Shown: positions 16,166 to 24,357, numbered from the stretch's first letter. The stretch is DNA of 64,000 nt from Mucilaginibacter gotjawali (GCF_002355435.1 NZ_AP017313.1:2232001-2296000); one strand, 5' to 3'. Made by a program: numbers and translations. The notes: generated by a model from the sequence alone, not told the origin.

Positions 16166-17290
16166 CTAATAATTAATCACCTGTTCCTCAATTTCTACGG
16201 GCATTTGGCGCCATTCGTATTTTTGGGTGCGGAGCTGGGGTTCAAAACCGGCTTCTATGATAGATTGCTGGATGCCTTTGGCGGTAAATCTGTGCGGAGC
16301 ACCAGCAGCGGATACCACATTTTCTTCGATCATAATGGAACCGAAGTCATTAGCGCCTGCATGAAGGCAGAGTTGTGCCACCGGTTTGCCAACCGTAAGC
16401 CATGAGGCCTGGATATTTTTGATATTGGGCAGCATGATGCGGCTCAGCGCTATCATCCGGATATATTCGTCGCCGGTAACGTTGTTGGTAATGCCGCGCA
16501 CTTTACGCAGCAGGGTACCGTCATCCTGGAATGGCCACGGGATAAAGGCGATAAAGCCGTAATGCCCCTCAGGCTTTTCGGATTGCACCTGGCGGATCCA
16601 TACCAAATGCTCAAAACGTTCGTCGATAGTTTCAATATGGCCGAACATCATGGTGGCGGATGTTGGCAGGTTGAGTTTATGCGCTGCGCGCATTACATCC
16701 AGCCATTCCTGCCCACCGCATTTGCCTTTGCTGATGAGCCTGCGCACACGGTCGTTCAATATTTCGGCACCAGCGCCGGGGAGTGAATCAAGGCCGGCGG
16801 CTTTCAGTTCCCGCAATACATCAATATGGCTCATGCCTTCCAGTTTGGCCACGTGTGCAATTTCCGGCGGGCCTAATGAATGTAGTTTGAGGGTAGGGTA
16901 TAGCTCTTTAAGTTGCCTGAAGGTATCAGCATAAAACTTTAAACCCAGGTCCGGGTGATGGCCGCCCTGTAATAAAAGCTGGTCGCCGCCCAGGCGGAAG
17001 GTTTCTTCAATTTTTTGTTTATACGTTTCAATGTCGGTTATGTAAGCATCCTCGTGGCCGGGACGGCGGAAAAAGTTACAGAACTTGCAATTGGCGATGC
17101 AGACGTTGGTGGTGTTAACATTGCGGTCAATCTGCCAGGTAACCTTGCCATGCGGCACCTGGATCTTGCGCAGTTCGTTAGCGGTATACATCAAATCGGC
17201 CGTTGAGGCATTATGATACAGGTAAACGCCTTCTTCCTGGCTTAAAAATTCAAACCGCAAAGCGCGTTGCAACAGATCGGCAGTATTCAT
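16166..17290 (-). CDS. mqnC: Cyclic dehypoxanthinyl futalosine synthase
   Basis: 374 residues, radical SAM. The cluster motif is Cys64-x3-Cys68-x2-Cys71 in CIANCKFCNF. LGGDQLLLQGGHHPDLG and SLPGAGAEILNDRVR are typical of MqnC rather than MqnE. The enzyme cyclises dehypoxanthine futalosine in the futalosine route to menaquinone, which feeds the respiratory chain that also contains the complex I genes of this window. Other mqn genes are not adjacent. The -7 element ends 4 nt before the ATG, so the mRNA is probably leaderless. Confidence 0.94.
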   Translation of the reverse strand: MNTADLLQRALRFEFLSQEEGVYLYHNASTADLMYTANELRKIQVPHGKVTWQIDRNVNTTNVCIANCKFCNFFRRPGHEDAYITDIETYKQKIEETFRLGGDQLLLQGGHHPDLGLKFYADTFRQLKELYPTLKLHSLGPPEIAHVAKLEGMSHIDVLRELKAAGLDSLPGAGAEILNDRVRRLISKGKCGGQEWLDVMRAAHKLNLPTSATMMFGHIETIDERFEHLVWIRQVQSEKPEGHYGFIAFIPWPFQDDGTLLRKVRGITNNVTGDEYIRMIALSRIMLPNIKNIQASWLTVGKPVAQLCLHAGANDFGSIMIEENVVSAAGAPHRFTAKGIQQSIIEAGFEPQLRTQKYEWRQMPVEIEEQVINY

Positions 17291-17294
17291 GGTA

Positions 17295-17302
17295 CAAAGA
17301 TA
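17295..17302 (-). promoter_or_regulatory. -7 element TATCTTTG of mqnC
   Basis: Exact TAnnTTTG on the minus strand, 4 nt from the ATG at 17290. Confidence 0.55.
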
Positions 17303-17361
17303 CGATTTGGTAGATTGATTTTAAATGGGATTGAATAATTGACAATCAGATGTGCAGATTT

Positions 17362-17490
17362 TGTAGAGGCGCGATGCTTCGCGTCTCCTGTTGTGTATAT
17401 TGGGCTTTAAATCCGGGGAATAATTAAATTTTAGAAGAAAAATTGCTATCTGTGCGCCGTCGCAGAGACGTGATGCATCACGTCTCTACA
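17362..17490. repeat. Pair of GACGYGATGC hairpins in inverted arrangement
   Basis: A 24-bp perfect palindrome at 17464-17487 (centre GTGATGCATCAC) and a related imperfect hairpin at 17365-17386 (GGCGCGATGCTTCGCG). The outer words TGTAGAG and CTCTACA are inverted. A REP-like element between mqnC and the SH3 protein gene. Confidence 0.85.
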
Positions 17491-17552
17491 TCACCTATTT
17501 ATAAATCATTTGATAATGGTTTATAAAGATGAGCGTGCAATGTTGCATGGTC

Positions 17553-18278
17553 TTAATCCAAACTATCGTCGATATACCGGGTGTAATATTTGTAGTCCTT
17601 AAAAATCCATACGATGCCATATGCCCCTGCGCCATCACTGTTGGACATACTAACGTAAATAGTATTTTCCGGGCCATAACAAACACTCAATGTCTCGAAA
17701 TTAGGCTCATATAGGTCATTGAAAGCACCGGCGGGTATAATGATAGATTTGCCGTTTTTTACCACCATTAATTTAGAAATTGATTTTTTTGGTATTTCCC
17801 CATCCGTACCCCAGAAACCTTTGCCATCAATCAGCTCCAGTTCCTGTTTCGCCTTTAATAATTTATGTTTGGCAGGATTAAAAGATTTCTTTTTAACAGA
17901 TACAATCAAACTATCAGTTTTGAGGACACAATTGTCAGGATGGATATTTTTTCGATTGATCTTTTTCCAGGTAGAAAGTAATGTTACCCTATTATTGTAT
18001 ATATAACCTTCAAGCCAACTGGATTTATGATGATTGTCATATTGAACCTGTAAAACTTTCCACCAATTTGTTTTATTCACTTCACAGTTAAAAACATTGT
18101 ATTTGTAAATTTTGCCAACAATAGGTGACGAGGTATTTGGCGACTTTCTGATGTTAACATAGCCATCGGTGTCTTTAATAACAGCATATGTTAAGTCATC
18201 ACCTAAAGTAAATTCGGTTTGTGCAAATGCGACATATTTCAGGCCTGATAGTAATATCAATAAAAATATCTTTCTCAT
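17553..18278 (-). CDS. Exported protein with a bacterial SH3 domain
   Basis: 241 residues with a signal peptide (to about AFAQ, residue 20). Residues 30-95 look like an SH3b domain (GYVNIRKSPNTSSPIVGKIYKY is the typical start). The C-terminal half is of unknown fold. SH3b domains often bind peptidoglycan or other envelope ligands. Starts 4 bp after the stop of the double ABC ATPase gene, so they are probably one transcript. Function unknown. Confidence 0.8.
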   Translation of the reverse strand: MRKIFLLILLSGLKYVAFAQTEFTLGDDLTYAVIKDTDGYVNIRKSPNTSSPIVGKIYKYNVFNCEVNKTNWWKVLQVQYDNHHKSSWLEGYIYNNRVTLLSTWKKINRKNIHPDNCVLKTDSLIVSVKKKSFNPAKHKLLKAKQELELIDGKGFWGTDGEIPKKSISKLMVVKNGKSIIIPAGAFNDLYEPNFETLSVCYGPENTIYVSMSNSDGAGAYGIVWIFKDYKYYTRYIDDSLD

Positions 18279-18282
18279 AAAA

Positions 18283-19788
18283 CTAAGATATATTTTTTCC
18301 TCTTTCCAACCTCAACACCTTCGTCACGCTTTCCGGTATCTCCTGCTGGTAATGGCTTACGTAGATGAGCGTAACATTGCTCATGCTGCAAATGGTATCC
18401 ACCAGGGTTTTAAAATGGTGCTGCTGGTGCGCATCGAGGCCCTGGCAGGGTTCGTCGAAGATCAGCAGGTCGGGGTTTTTGATGAGGGCACGGGCCAGCA
18501 GGCACAGGCGCTGCGCGCTTGCCGGGATGTTTTTCAGCAGTACACGGGCATATTGCTCAATTTCCAGGGCTTTCATCCAGCGCAGCGCGGTATCGGCTTT
18601 CGTTTTTTGTGAAAGCCGGAATAGGCCAAGGGTGTCATAATAGCCGGATTCAATCACCTGCAAACAACTGTTATCTGTCGGGAAGTATTGGTGCAGCTCG
18701 GGCGAAACGAAGCCGATTTTGCTTTTAATATCCCAGATACTTTCGCCGGTGCCGCGTTTTTTATCAAACAAAATAATGTCATTGGCATAAGCCTGCGGAT
18801 TATCGCCGTTGATTAAACTGAGCAAGGTTGATTTGCCGGCGCCGTTGGGGCCCAGCAGCGCCCATCTTTCGCCGGGTGTTATTTGCCAGTTAATGCCATC
18901 AAGAATAACCTTTTCGCCGTACTGAATGTGTACCTTATTCATCTTAACGATGAATTGATACGGTATTTTGTTTGTGCCTTCATTTAATAAGGCTTTTAGT
19001 TCCTTATTATCTACTTCATCTTTATCATTCTGCAAAAACAGTTCGGCGTTAAACAGCTCTTTCGGCAGCGCTTGAATGATGGCGCCATTTTTTAAAACAG
19101 CCACATGGGTAATGGCCGCCGGGATCTCGTAGGGGGACGTAGCCATAATTAAGGTAACCCCGGATGCAATGATTTCATCAATAACGGCATTAAAAGCCGC
19201 CCGCGTTTGTACATCCAGCCCGGTTAAAGGGCTATCAAGCAATAACAGCGCAGGGTTTTTTAGCAACGCGGCGGCGATCATCAGGCGTTTGGTTTCGCCG
19301 TTTGATAATTTAATAATCTGTTTTTGCAGCAGTTCACCCAATTTTAACAGGGTGGTTGTTTTTTCGTAGGTCCAATAAACGGGTTTGCCATGCGTAGGTT
19401 TTACGGTTGCCAGGTATTGTTCAACCGTTAACGCATCTTCCGAATCGGAGGAGTTATAGCGTTGCTGGTAGTAAAAATCGGCAGTGTTGGACAGGTTCCT
19501 GAAATGATGTTTGGGCTCAACCAGGGCCACCAGCTGGTGATAGGTGAGCAAGGTTTCGGGCTGGCCATGATCTTTTACAAATTCATCAAAGAAATAATGG
19601 TCGACAGCGCCGCCGGTAATATTAAACCTGCCGGCTATGGTATGCAGTAAAGCACTCTTCCCCGAACCACTTTCGCCAATGAGCGCCCAGTGTTCCCCTT
19701 TTTTTACTATAAAATTTAAACCGGTAAAAAGGGTGTTGTTTAAATATCGGACGGTGATGCTATTTATGGAAAGAAAAGAATGGGGCAT
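18283..19788 (-). CDS. Double ABC ATPase of the ModF/PhrA type
   Basis: 501 residues with two nucleotide-binding domains and no membrane part. Domain 1: Walker A GESGSGKSALL, signature LSNGE, Walker B LLLLDSPLTGLD. Domain 2: Walker A GPNGAGKSTLL, Walker B LLIFDEPCQGLD; its signature is degenerate (IPASAQRL instead of LSGGQ). ModF is found near molybdate uptake genes in some bacteria, but none are present here. The -7 element TATTTTTG lies 17 nt before the ATG. Role uncertain. Confidence 0.88.
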   Translation of the reverse strand: MPHSFLSINSITVRYLNNTLFTGLNFIVKKGEHWALIGESGSGKSALLHTIAGRFNITGGAVDHYFFDEFVKDHGQPETLLTYHQLVALVEPKHHFRNLSNTADFYYQQRYNSSDSEDALTVEQYLATVKPTHGKPVYWTYEKTTTLLKLGELLQKQIIKLSNGETKRLMIAAALLKNPALLLLDSPLTGLDVQTRAAFNAVIDEIIASGVTLIMATSPYEIPAAITHVAVLKNGAIIQALPKELFNAELFLQNDKDEVDNKELKALLNEGTNKIPYQFIVKMNKVHIQYGEKVILDGINWQITPGERWALLGPNGAGKSTLLSLINGDNPQAYANDIILFDKKRGTGESIWDIKSKIGFVSPELHQYFPTDNSCLQVIESGYYDTLGLFRLSQKTKADTALRWMKALEIEQYARVLLKNIPASAQRLCLLARALIKNPDLLIFDEPCQGLDAHQQHHFKTLVDTICSMSNVTLIYVSHYQQEIPESVTKVLRLERGKNIS

Positions 19789-19805
19789 GCTTGCGGGTTT
19801 GCCGG

Positions 19806-19813
19806 CAAAAATA
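19806..19813 (-). promoter_or_regulatory. -7 element TATTTTTG of the double ABC ATPase gene
   Basis: Exact TAnnTTTG on the minus strand, ending 17 nt before the ATG at 19788. Confidence 0.55.
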
Positions 19814-19844
19814 AATTTTTATGCTGAAAGGAGGGCAGATAAAA

Positions 19845-19873
19845 CAAAAAAGCTCCGGGTGGATACCCGAAGC
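19845..19873 (-). terminator. Terminator after lipoprotein gene 1
   Basis: On the minus strand GCTTCGGGT (19865-19873), loop ATCC, ACCCGGAGC (19852-19860), then six T (19846-19851). One wobble pair. It lies 26 nt after the stop of the lipoprotein gene. Confidence 0.9.
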
Positions 19874-19898
19874 CTTTTTGTTTTTCGCTAAGAAAAAA

Positions 19899-20111
19899 TT
19901 ATTTTTTCTTAGTAGTGTCTTTTTTAGTTGTGTCAGCAGCCATTTTCTTAGAAGTATCTTTCTTAGAAGTATCAGCAGCCATTTTCATTGAAGTGTCAGC
20001 TTTTTTAGTGGTATCAGAATCAGAGCTACCAGCAGAACCTTTACCTTTGCAAGCCGCGAAAGAAACAGCGATAGCTAATGCTAATGCGCCAACTTTGAAA
20101 TAATTTTTCAT
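19899..20111 (-). CDS. Small Lys/Thr/Asp-rich lipoprotein 1 of 3
   Basis: 70 residues from the ATG at 20111; the frame extends to 20177 but that part contains the promoter. Signal peptide MKNYFKVGALALAIAVS with lipobox FAAC, acylated Cys21. The mature part is low complexity: repeats of ADTSKK and ADTTKKDTTKKK, net positive, ending in Lys. Closest relative is the next upstream gene. Preceded by the TTGGGTTAC-N16-TATTAA promoter shared with the ECF sigma gene, and followed by its own terminator. Family unknown; probably an envelope lipoprotein controlled by that sigma factor. Confidence 0.8.
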   Translation of the reverse strand: MKNYFKVGALALAIAVSFAACKGKGSAGSSDSDTTKKADTSMKMAADTSKKDTSKKMAADTTKKDTTKKK

Positions 20112-20146
20112 GTTAATTTTTTTTAAGTGATTAAATAGTTTGGTAG

Positions 20147-20177
20147 TTAATACCGCAAACAACAAAAGGTAACCCAA
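20147..20177 (-). promoter_or_regulatory. Predicted ECF promoter of lipoprotein gene 1
   Basis: Minus strand: TTGGGTTAC (20169-20177), 16-nt spacer (20153-20168), TATTAA (20147-20152). The predicted start leaves a leader of about 30 nt. Confidence 0.7.
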
Positions 20178-20206
20178 ATTTTTAAAAAAAATTTAAAGTT
20201 ACCTTT
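20165..20206. repeat. AAAGGTAAC...GTTACCTTT dyad
   Basis: Perfect 9-bp arms (20165-20173 and 20198-20206) with AAATTTTT/AAAAATTT inside. It overlaps the -35 part of the lipoprotein 1 promoter and may also end the lipoprotein 2 transcript. Confidence 0.6.
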
Positions 20207-20236
20207 CGAAAAAAAATTAACAGAAAAACCTAAGAA

Positions 20237-20458
20237 TTATTTTTTCTTGGTAGTGTCTTTTTTGGTTGTGTCAGCAGCAGCTTTCTTAGAGGTATCAGCA
20301 GCTACTTTTTTAGATGTATCAGCTTTAGCAATAGAATCTTTTTTCAAAGAATCAGCTTTTAATGAATCAGCAGCACCAGTTTTAGCAGCACCACCACAAG
20401 CTGCAGCAGAAACAGCAATTACTAAAGCAACAAAACCTAATTTGAATGAATTTTTCAT
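20237..20458 (-). CDS. Small Lys/Thr/Asp-rich lipoprotein 2 of 3
   Basis: 73 residues. Signal peptide MKNSFKLGFVALVIAVS, lipobox AAAC, acylated Cys21. The mature part carries DSLKKDS and ADTSKK words and the same ADTTKKDTTKKK end as lipoprotein 1. The ECF-type promoter stands 33-63 nt upstream. Tandem paralogue; no family recognised. The many Lys residues and C-terminal Lys recall Braun-type lipoproteins only in a general way. Confidence 0.8.
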   Translation of the reverse strand: MKNSFKLGFVALVIAVSAAACGGAAKTGAADSLKADSLKKDSIAKADTSKKVAADTSKKAAADTTKKDTTKKK

Positions 20459-20490
20459 TTTTATATTTAATTAAATGTGAATGTTTAGCT

Positions 20491-20521
20491 TTAATACTGT
20501 TGAAGTAAAAAGGTAACCCAA
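20491..20521 (-). promoter_or_regulatory. Predicted ECF promoter of lipoprotein gene 2
   Basis: Minus strand: TTGGGTTAC (20513-20521), 16-nt spacer, TATTAA (20491-20496). Confidence 0.7.
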
Positions 20522-20571
20522 TAATTTAAAGAAATATAATTTTCATGTTAATTGCAGTTGTTGATCAAACG

Positions 20572-20814
20572 TTATTCAGTTTTTTTAACTGCTTTTTTTA
20601 CTTCGGTGCTTTTGGTAACCACTTTAGTGGTGTCTGTTTTAGCATTTGTTGTGTCAGTTGCTGCCTTTGTGGTATCAACTTTTACAGTTGTATCCGTTGA
20701 GGTTTTCATTGAACTGGAGGAATCGGTAGAACCGCCTGAATTGTTACCTTTGCATGCCGCGAAAGAAGCCGAAACAGCCAAAGCCAGGAACATAAGTTTG
20801 AATGAATTTTTCAT
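20572..20814 (-). CDS. Small Thr/Lys/Asp-rich lipoprotein 3 of 3
   Basis: 80 residues. Signal peptide MKNSFKLMFLALAVSAS, lipobox FAAC, acylated Cys21. The mature part starts Ser/Gly-rich, then shows DTTKAATDTTNAKTDTTK repeats and a basic end. It is the most diverged of the three. Its upstream region does not contain the sigma-type promoter; instead TAATCTTTG, close to the housekeeping -7 element, is present. It may therefore be expressed constitutively. Confidence 0.8.
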   Translation of the reverse strand: MKNSFKLMFLALAVSASFAACKGNNSGGSTDSSSSMKTSTDTTVKVDTTKAATDTTNAKTDTTKVVTKSTEVKKAVKKTE

Positions 20815-21029
20815 ATTTTTTTTATTTAATGTTGTAGTGTAACAAAGATTATATGATAATGTTTCGATTAAGCCGGGGCGCCCGGTTTTAAATATATTGA
20901 CGAAGTAGTTAACACAACATATTGTTTTAAGTTACAAAAATGTATCTTTCGGGCTTTTACGGCCAGGCCAGCCACGGGCAGGGTGGAGGCCTTGATGGCC
21001 GGAAGTGATGAAATATTTTTTTATTTACA

Positions 21030-21060
21030 TTGGGTTACAATTTTGCATAAATAGTATTAA
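21030..21060 (+). promoter_or_regulatory. Predicted autoregulated ECF promoter of the sigma gene
   Basis: TTGGGTTAC (21030-21038), 16-nt spacer (21039-21054), TATTAA (21055-21060). It ends 3 nt before the GTG start at 21064, so a transcript from here would be leaderless or would begin just inside the annotated frame. Confidence 0.65.
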
Positions 21061-21063
21061 GTA

Positions 21064-21633
21064 GTGAGTAAAGAGTTGAATACGGGAATACCGACAGATA
21101 GTGAAGTGATTCTGGGCATCCTGAATAATTCGGAAAGTGTATTAAAGCGGTTATATATTGCTTACTTCCCGATGGTGCTGCAGTTGATTGTTAACAACAA
21201 TGGCGATGGGGATGATGCAAAAGACGTTTACCAGGAAGCCATTATTATACTTTACAATAAGGTTAAAACCGGCGATTTTGAGTTAAGCAGTAAGCTAAAA
21301 ACATACATATACTCCATTTGCAGGAGGCTTTGGTTAAAGCGCCTGAGTCAGATGAACAGGTATGGTGGAGATATTAAGGATTTTCAGGAGTATTTAACAG
21401 TAGATGACGAAACTGAAAAGAATAATGAGCGGGATATACAGTTTAATAAAATGGGAGAAGCCCTTAAGTTATTAGGCGAACCCTGCAAAACAATTATTGA
21501 GGATTTTTATATCAATAACAGGTCGATGAAGGAGATCTGCGAGGAGTTTGGCTATACCAATGCGGATAATGCCAAAACCCAGAAGTATAAGTGCCTTCAA
21601 AGGCTGAAAAAATTATTTTTTCAGCAAAAATAA
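21064..21633 (+). CDS. ECF-type RNA polymerase sigma factor
   Basis: 189 residues, GTG start. Region 2 includes DAKDVYQEAIIILYNKV; region 4 includes RSMKEICEEFGYTNADNAKTQKYKCLQRLKKL. No region 3 or 1 is present, as expected for an ECF factor. The next gene starts 12 bp later and encodes a membrane protein with an anti-sigma-like cytoplasmic part, so the pair should form one regulatory unit. A two-part motif before this gene recurs before two nearby lipoprotein genes, which suggests autoregulation and a local regulon. The signal is inferred to be envelope stress. Confidence 0.93.
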   Translation: MSKELNTGIPTDSEVILGILNNSESVLKRLYIAYFPMVLQLIVNNNGDGDDAKDVYQEAIIILYNKVKTGDFELSSKLKTYIYSICRRLWLKRLSQMNRYGGDIKDFQEYLTVDDETEKNNERDIQFNKMGEALKLLGEPCKTIIEDFYINNRSMKEICEEFGYTNADNAKTQKYKCLQRLKKLFFQQK

Positions 21634-21645
21634 GGGGAAAATAAG

Positions 21646-22752
21646 ATGAGCGATAATCAAGTACTTGAAGTTATTGAAAAGTACCTTAACGGGGAAATGA
21701 CCAAGGATGAGCGTGCACGTTTCGAAATCCTCAGGAATGAGAATGCCGAAATAAACAACAAGGTAACCGAGCACAAGCATTTTACCGGCCTTATTAAACA
21801 ATATGGTGAACGCCTGGAGCTGGAAAAACGCTTAAATGCCATCCATAACGAGATTGATGTGCATGCACTGGAAGATGAACTGATGATCCGGCCATCGTTT
21901 ATTGTAAGGTTATGGCGCAACCATCACTCAAAAATATCGGTGGCGGCATCCATTGCTATATTCGCTGCTTTATGTACCATGTTTTTTACCGGCTATTTAA
22001 ATAATCGCGGTGGTAACTACGTGCAATTAAGCGAGAAAATCAACAAAATAGGTGCAAAGACTGATCAGTTAGGCAGAACTGTTAAAAGCCTCAACCCTCA
22101 GCATGCCAGTGACGCTAATCCGGGCAATTTCAGGGGGACGGGTTTCGCAATATCTTCTAACGGCTATATTGTTACCGATAATCACGTTATAAAAGACGCT
22201 GATTCGATTTATGTGCAAAGCAGCGACGGTAAGTCCTACAAAGCAAAAGTGATTTATTCTGAACCGGCAACGGATATCGCTGTTTTGGCAATTAGCGATC
22301 CTTCCTTTAAAGCTTTAGGCCCGTTACCGTACAGCTTTAAAAAGGCGGAAACTGACATTGGCGAAAGCGTATTTACATTAGGTTATCCAAGGGACGCAAT
22401 GGTTTTGGGCCCCGGTTTCCTTACAGCCAGCACCGGTTTTAACGGCACCAATACGGATAGTACTGCCTACCAGGTTTCAATACCGGTTAATTTTGGCAAT
22501 AGCGGCGGTCCGTTACTGGATAGCAGGGGCGATATCATCGGTATTATTAATGCAAAACAAACCCATGTGGAAGGTGCCGCGTTCGCTATTAAGTCCAACT
22601 ACTTGTTAAAAGCCATCCAGGATATCCCGGCTGACTCCTTAACTAAACCCATCAATACAAATACCAAAAATACGCTGGCTACTTTAGGGCGTGTGCAGCA
22701 GATCAAGAAATTACAGAACTTTGTGTTTATGGTGAAGGTTTATAATCAATAG
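21646..22752 (+). CDS. Anti-sigma-like membrane protein fused to a periplasmic trypsin-like serine protease
   Basis: 368 residues. Residues 1-75 are helical and charged (EKYLNGEMTKDERARFEILR), like the N-terminus of Bacteroidota anti-sigma proteins, with no zinc-ligand cysteines. Residues 96-117 form one membrane helix. Residues 160-335 are a HtrA/DegS-type protease with the triad His180 (TDNHVIKD), Asp210 (ATDIAVL) and Ser286 (GNSGGPLL). There is no PDZ domain. With the sigma gene just upstream it probably senses envelope damage and holds or releases the sigma factor. A terminator follows at 22781. The fusion's function is inference; the domains are visible. Confidence 0.88.
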   Translation: MSDNQVLEVIEKYLNGEMTKDERARFEILRNENAEINNKVTEHKHFTGLIKQYGERLELEKRLNAIHNEIDVHALEDELMIRPSFIVRLWRNHHSKISVAASIAIFAALCTMFFTGYLNNRGGNYVQLSEKINKIGAKTDQLGRTVKSLNPQHASDANPGNFRGTGFAISSNGYIVTDNHVIKDADSIYVQSSDGKSYKAKVIYSEPATDIAVLAISDPSFKALGPLPYSFKKAETDIGESVFTLGYPRDAMVLGPGFLTASTGFNGTNTDSTAYQVSIPVNFGNSGGPLLDSRGDIIGIINAKQTHVEGAAFAIKSNYLLKAIQDIPADSLTKPINTNTKNTLATLGRVQQIKKLQNFVFMVKVYNQ

Positions 22753-22780
22753 CCCAAAATCAACATACCTATATATACAG

Positions 22781-22814
22781 GCGCTCCGGGTATTACCCGG
22801 GGCGTTTTGTTTTT
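22781..22814 (+). terminator. Terminator of the sigma/protease operon
   Basis: CGCTCCGGG (22782-22790), loop TATTA, CCCGGGGCG (22796-22804), then TTTTGTTTTT. Nine pairs with one wobble. Confidence 0.9.
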
Positions 22815-22815
22815 A

Positions 22816-22900
22816 AGCCCCCTCTAAATCTCCCCCTGTAGGGGAGACTTTAGCTTTACTTGCGTTTAACTTGTTTTGAAGTTCCCTCCACCGGAGACTA
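22816..22900. repeat. CCCCCTCTAAATCTCCCCC-type intergenic repeat
   Basis: CCCCCTGTAGGGGAGAC and related words; a related CCCCCTAACTCCCTAAAGGGGG element is at 47246-47275. Confidence 0.5.
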
Positions 22901-22949
22901 TTCATGTTGTTCTTTGCTTATTAGGGTTGCGCCTTTTTTAGATGGAGCC

Positions 22950-24152
22950 TTACCTGTCAACCTCGCCCAAAACAATATCAATTGACCCGATAATGGCTAC
23001 CAAATCGGCTATCATTACGCCTTTTGCCAGTTCGGGTAGTACGGATAAATTATTGAAACTTGGGGCACGGGCTTTTACCCGGAAAGGTATTTCGGATTTT
23101 CCGTCGGCCATAAAATAAAAACCCAGTTCGCCTTTGGCGCCTTCGCAGCGTATATAATAATCCTGTGCCTTCGGTGTAATCTTTCGGGGCATTTTAGCGC
23201 GGGGATCAAAATCAGGGGTGCGTTTCAACTCTTTTTTCAGCCTTTCAAGGCATTGTTCAACCATGCGGAGTGATTGCGCTATCTCATCAACCCTCACCTT
23301 ATAACGGTCCCAGCAATCGCCCACGGCGCCCATTTCGCCTTTGCCGATGGGGACATCAAATTCCAGTTCGGGGTAAACGGAATAGTTATCAATTCTTCTC
23401 AAATCCCTTTTTAAACCGGAGCCGCGCAGCATCGGGCCGGAGCAGCCGTAATTGATGGCCACATCCAGGGGCAACACGCCAATATTGGCGGTTCGGTTAA
23501 TAAAGACCTGGTTGTTTGTTAAAAGTTCGTTCAGCTCCGCCATTTTAGGTTTAAAATAGGTGACAAACTCGCTGCAGCGTTCTTCAAAGCCAACGGGCAG
23601 GTCGTAAAACAAGCCGCCCACCCAGATATAATTGTACAACATCCTTGAGCCGGATGCCCATTCCAGCATGCCCATGATATGCTCCCTGTCGCGGAAGCAC
23701 CAGAGGAAGGGCGTAAAAGCGCCAATATCAATGCCATAGGTACCGATGGCGATGAGGTGAGATGCGATGCGGTTCAGTTCGCAAACCAGCACGCGGATGT
23801 ATTCTATCCGTTTGGGGATTTCTTTATCAATGCCCATCATGCGTTCAACGCCCATTACAAAGGCATGGCTGTTATTCATGGAGGCCAGGTAGTCCATCCT
23901 GTCGGTAAAAGGGATGGTTTGCTGGTAGGTTAATGACTCTGCGTGTTTTTCGAAACAGCGGTGCAGGTAACCGATATGGGGGATCACTTCTTTAACAATC
24001 TCGCCGTCGGTGATCAGCTCCAGCCGCAAAACGCCATGGGTTGACGGGTGCTGCGGGCCCATATTCAATACCATATCTTCGGTAGCCGCCGCCGCGATCT
24101 TTTGGTTATATTTGTTTAAGGCGATGTTATATTTTGGTTCGGTGACGTTCAA
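22950..24152 (-). CDS. nuoD: NADH-quinone oxidoreductase subunit D
   Basis: 400 residues, full length for the 49-kDa subunit. [37 protein letters not shown] and the C-terminal [20 protein letters not shown] are family hallmarks. It lies at the quinone-binding interface of complex I and helps couple NADH oxidation to proton pumping with menaquinone. It is separated from nuoC by a cupin-like gene and a terminator, so it probably has its own promoter. The next expected gene, nuoE, does not follow. Confidence 0.97.
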   Translation of the reverse strand: MNVTEPKYNIALNKYNQKIAAAATEDMVLNMGPQHPSTHGVLRLELITDGEIVKEVIPHIGYLHRCFEKHAESLTYQQTIPFTDRMDYLASMNNSHAFVMGVERMMGIDKEIPKRIEYIRVLVCELNRIASHLIAIGTYGIDIGAFTPFLWCFRDREHIMGMLEWASGSRMLYNYIWVGGLFYDLPVGFEERCSEFVTYFKPKMAELNELLTNNQVFINRTANIGVLPLDVAINYGCSGPMLRGSGLKRDLRRIDNYSVYPELEFDVPIGKGEMGAVGDCWDRYKVRVDEIAQSLRMVEQCLERLKKELKRTPDFDPRAKMPRKITPKAQDYYIRCEGAKGELGFYFMADGKSEIPFRVKARAPSFNNLSVLPELAKGVMIADLVAIIGSIDIVLGEVDR

Positions 24153-24176
24153 TTTATTTCGGATGTCGGAATTTCG

Positions 24177-24194
24177 ACCCGATAGCTATCGGGT
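24177..24194. repeat. Perfect 18-bp palindrome ACCCGATAGCTATCGGGT
   Basis: Self-complementary over its full length, in the leader of nuoD. A related AGCTATCG word is at about 57678. Confidence 0.8.
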
Positions 24195-24294
24195 TCGGAT
24201 TTATTTACGAATTTTCAAATTTATTGAATTTAAAGATCAAATCGTGGAGACCGGAGAGGAAATAGAAATAAAACTTGTTTGTGCGGCAATTTTT

Positions 24295-24334
24295 AACACA
24301 AAGGGCACAAAGAATTTCACAAAGACCACAAAGG
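24295..24334. repeat. CACAAAG-word direct repeats
   Basis: CACAAAG occurs four times in 40 bp (CACAAAGGGCACAAAG, CACAAAGACCACAAAGG). Same family as 11710-11786. Confidence 0.8.
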
Positions 24335-24357
24335 TGTTATATGAACGCCGGTTTTTA

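Noticed and set aside
20815..20960. Sigma-type promoter for lipoprotein gene 3
   Set aside because: Only loose matches (GTGTTAAC, TTGTTACAC) with wrong spacing; a TAATCTTTG element fits better.
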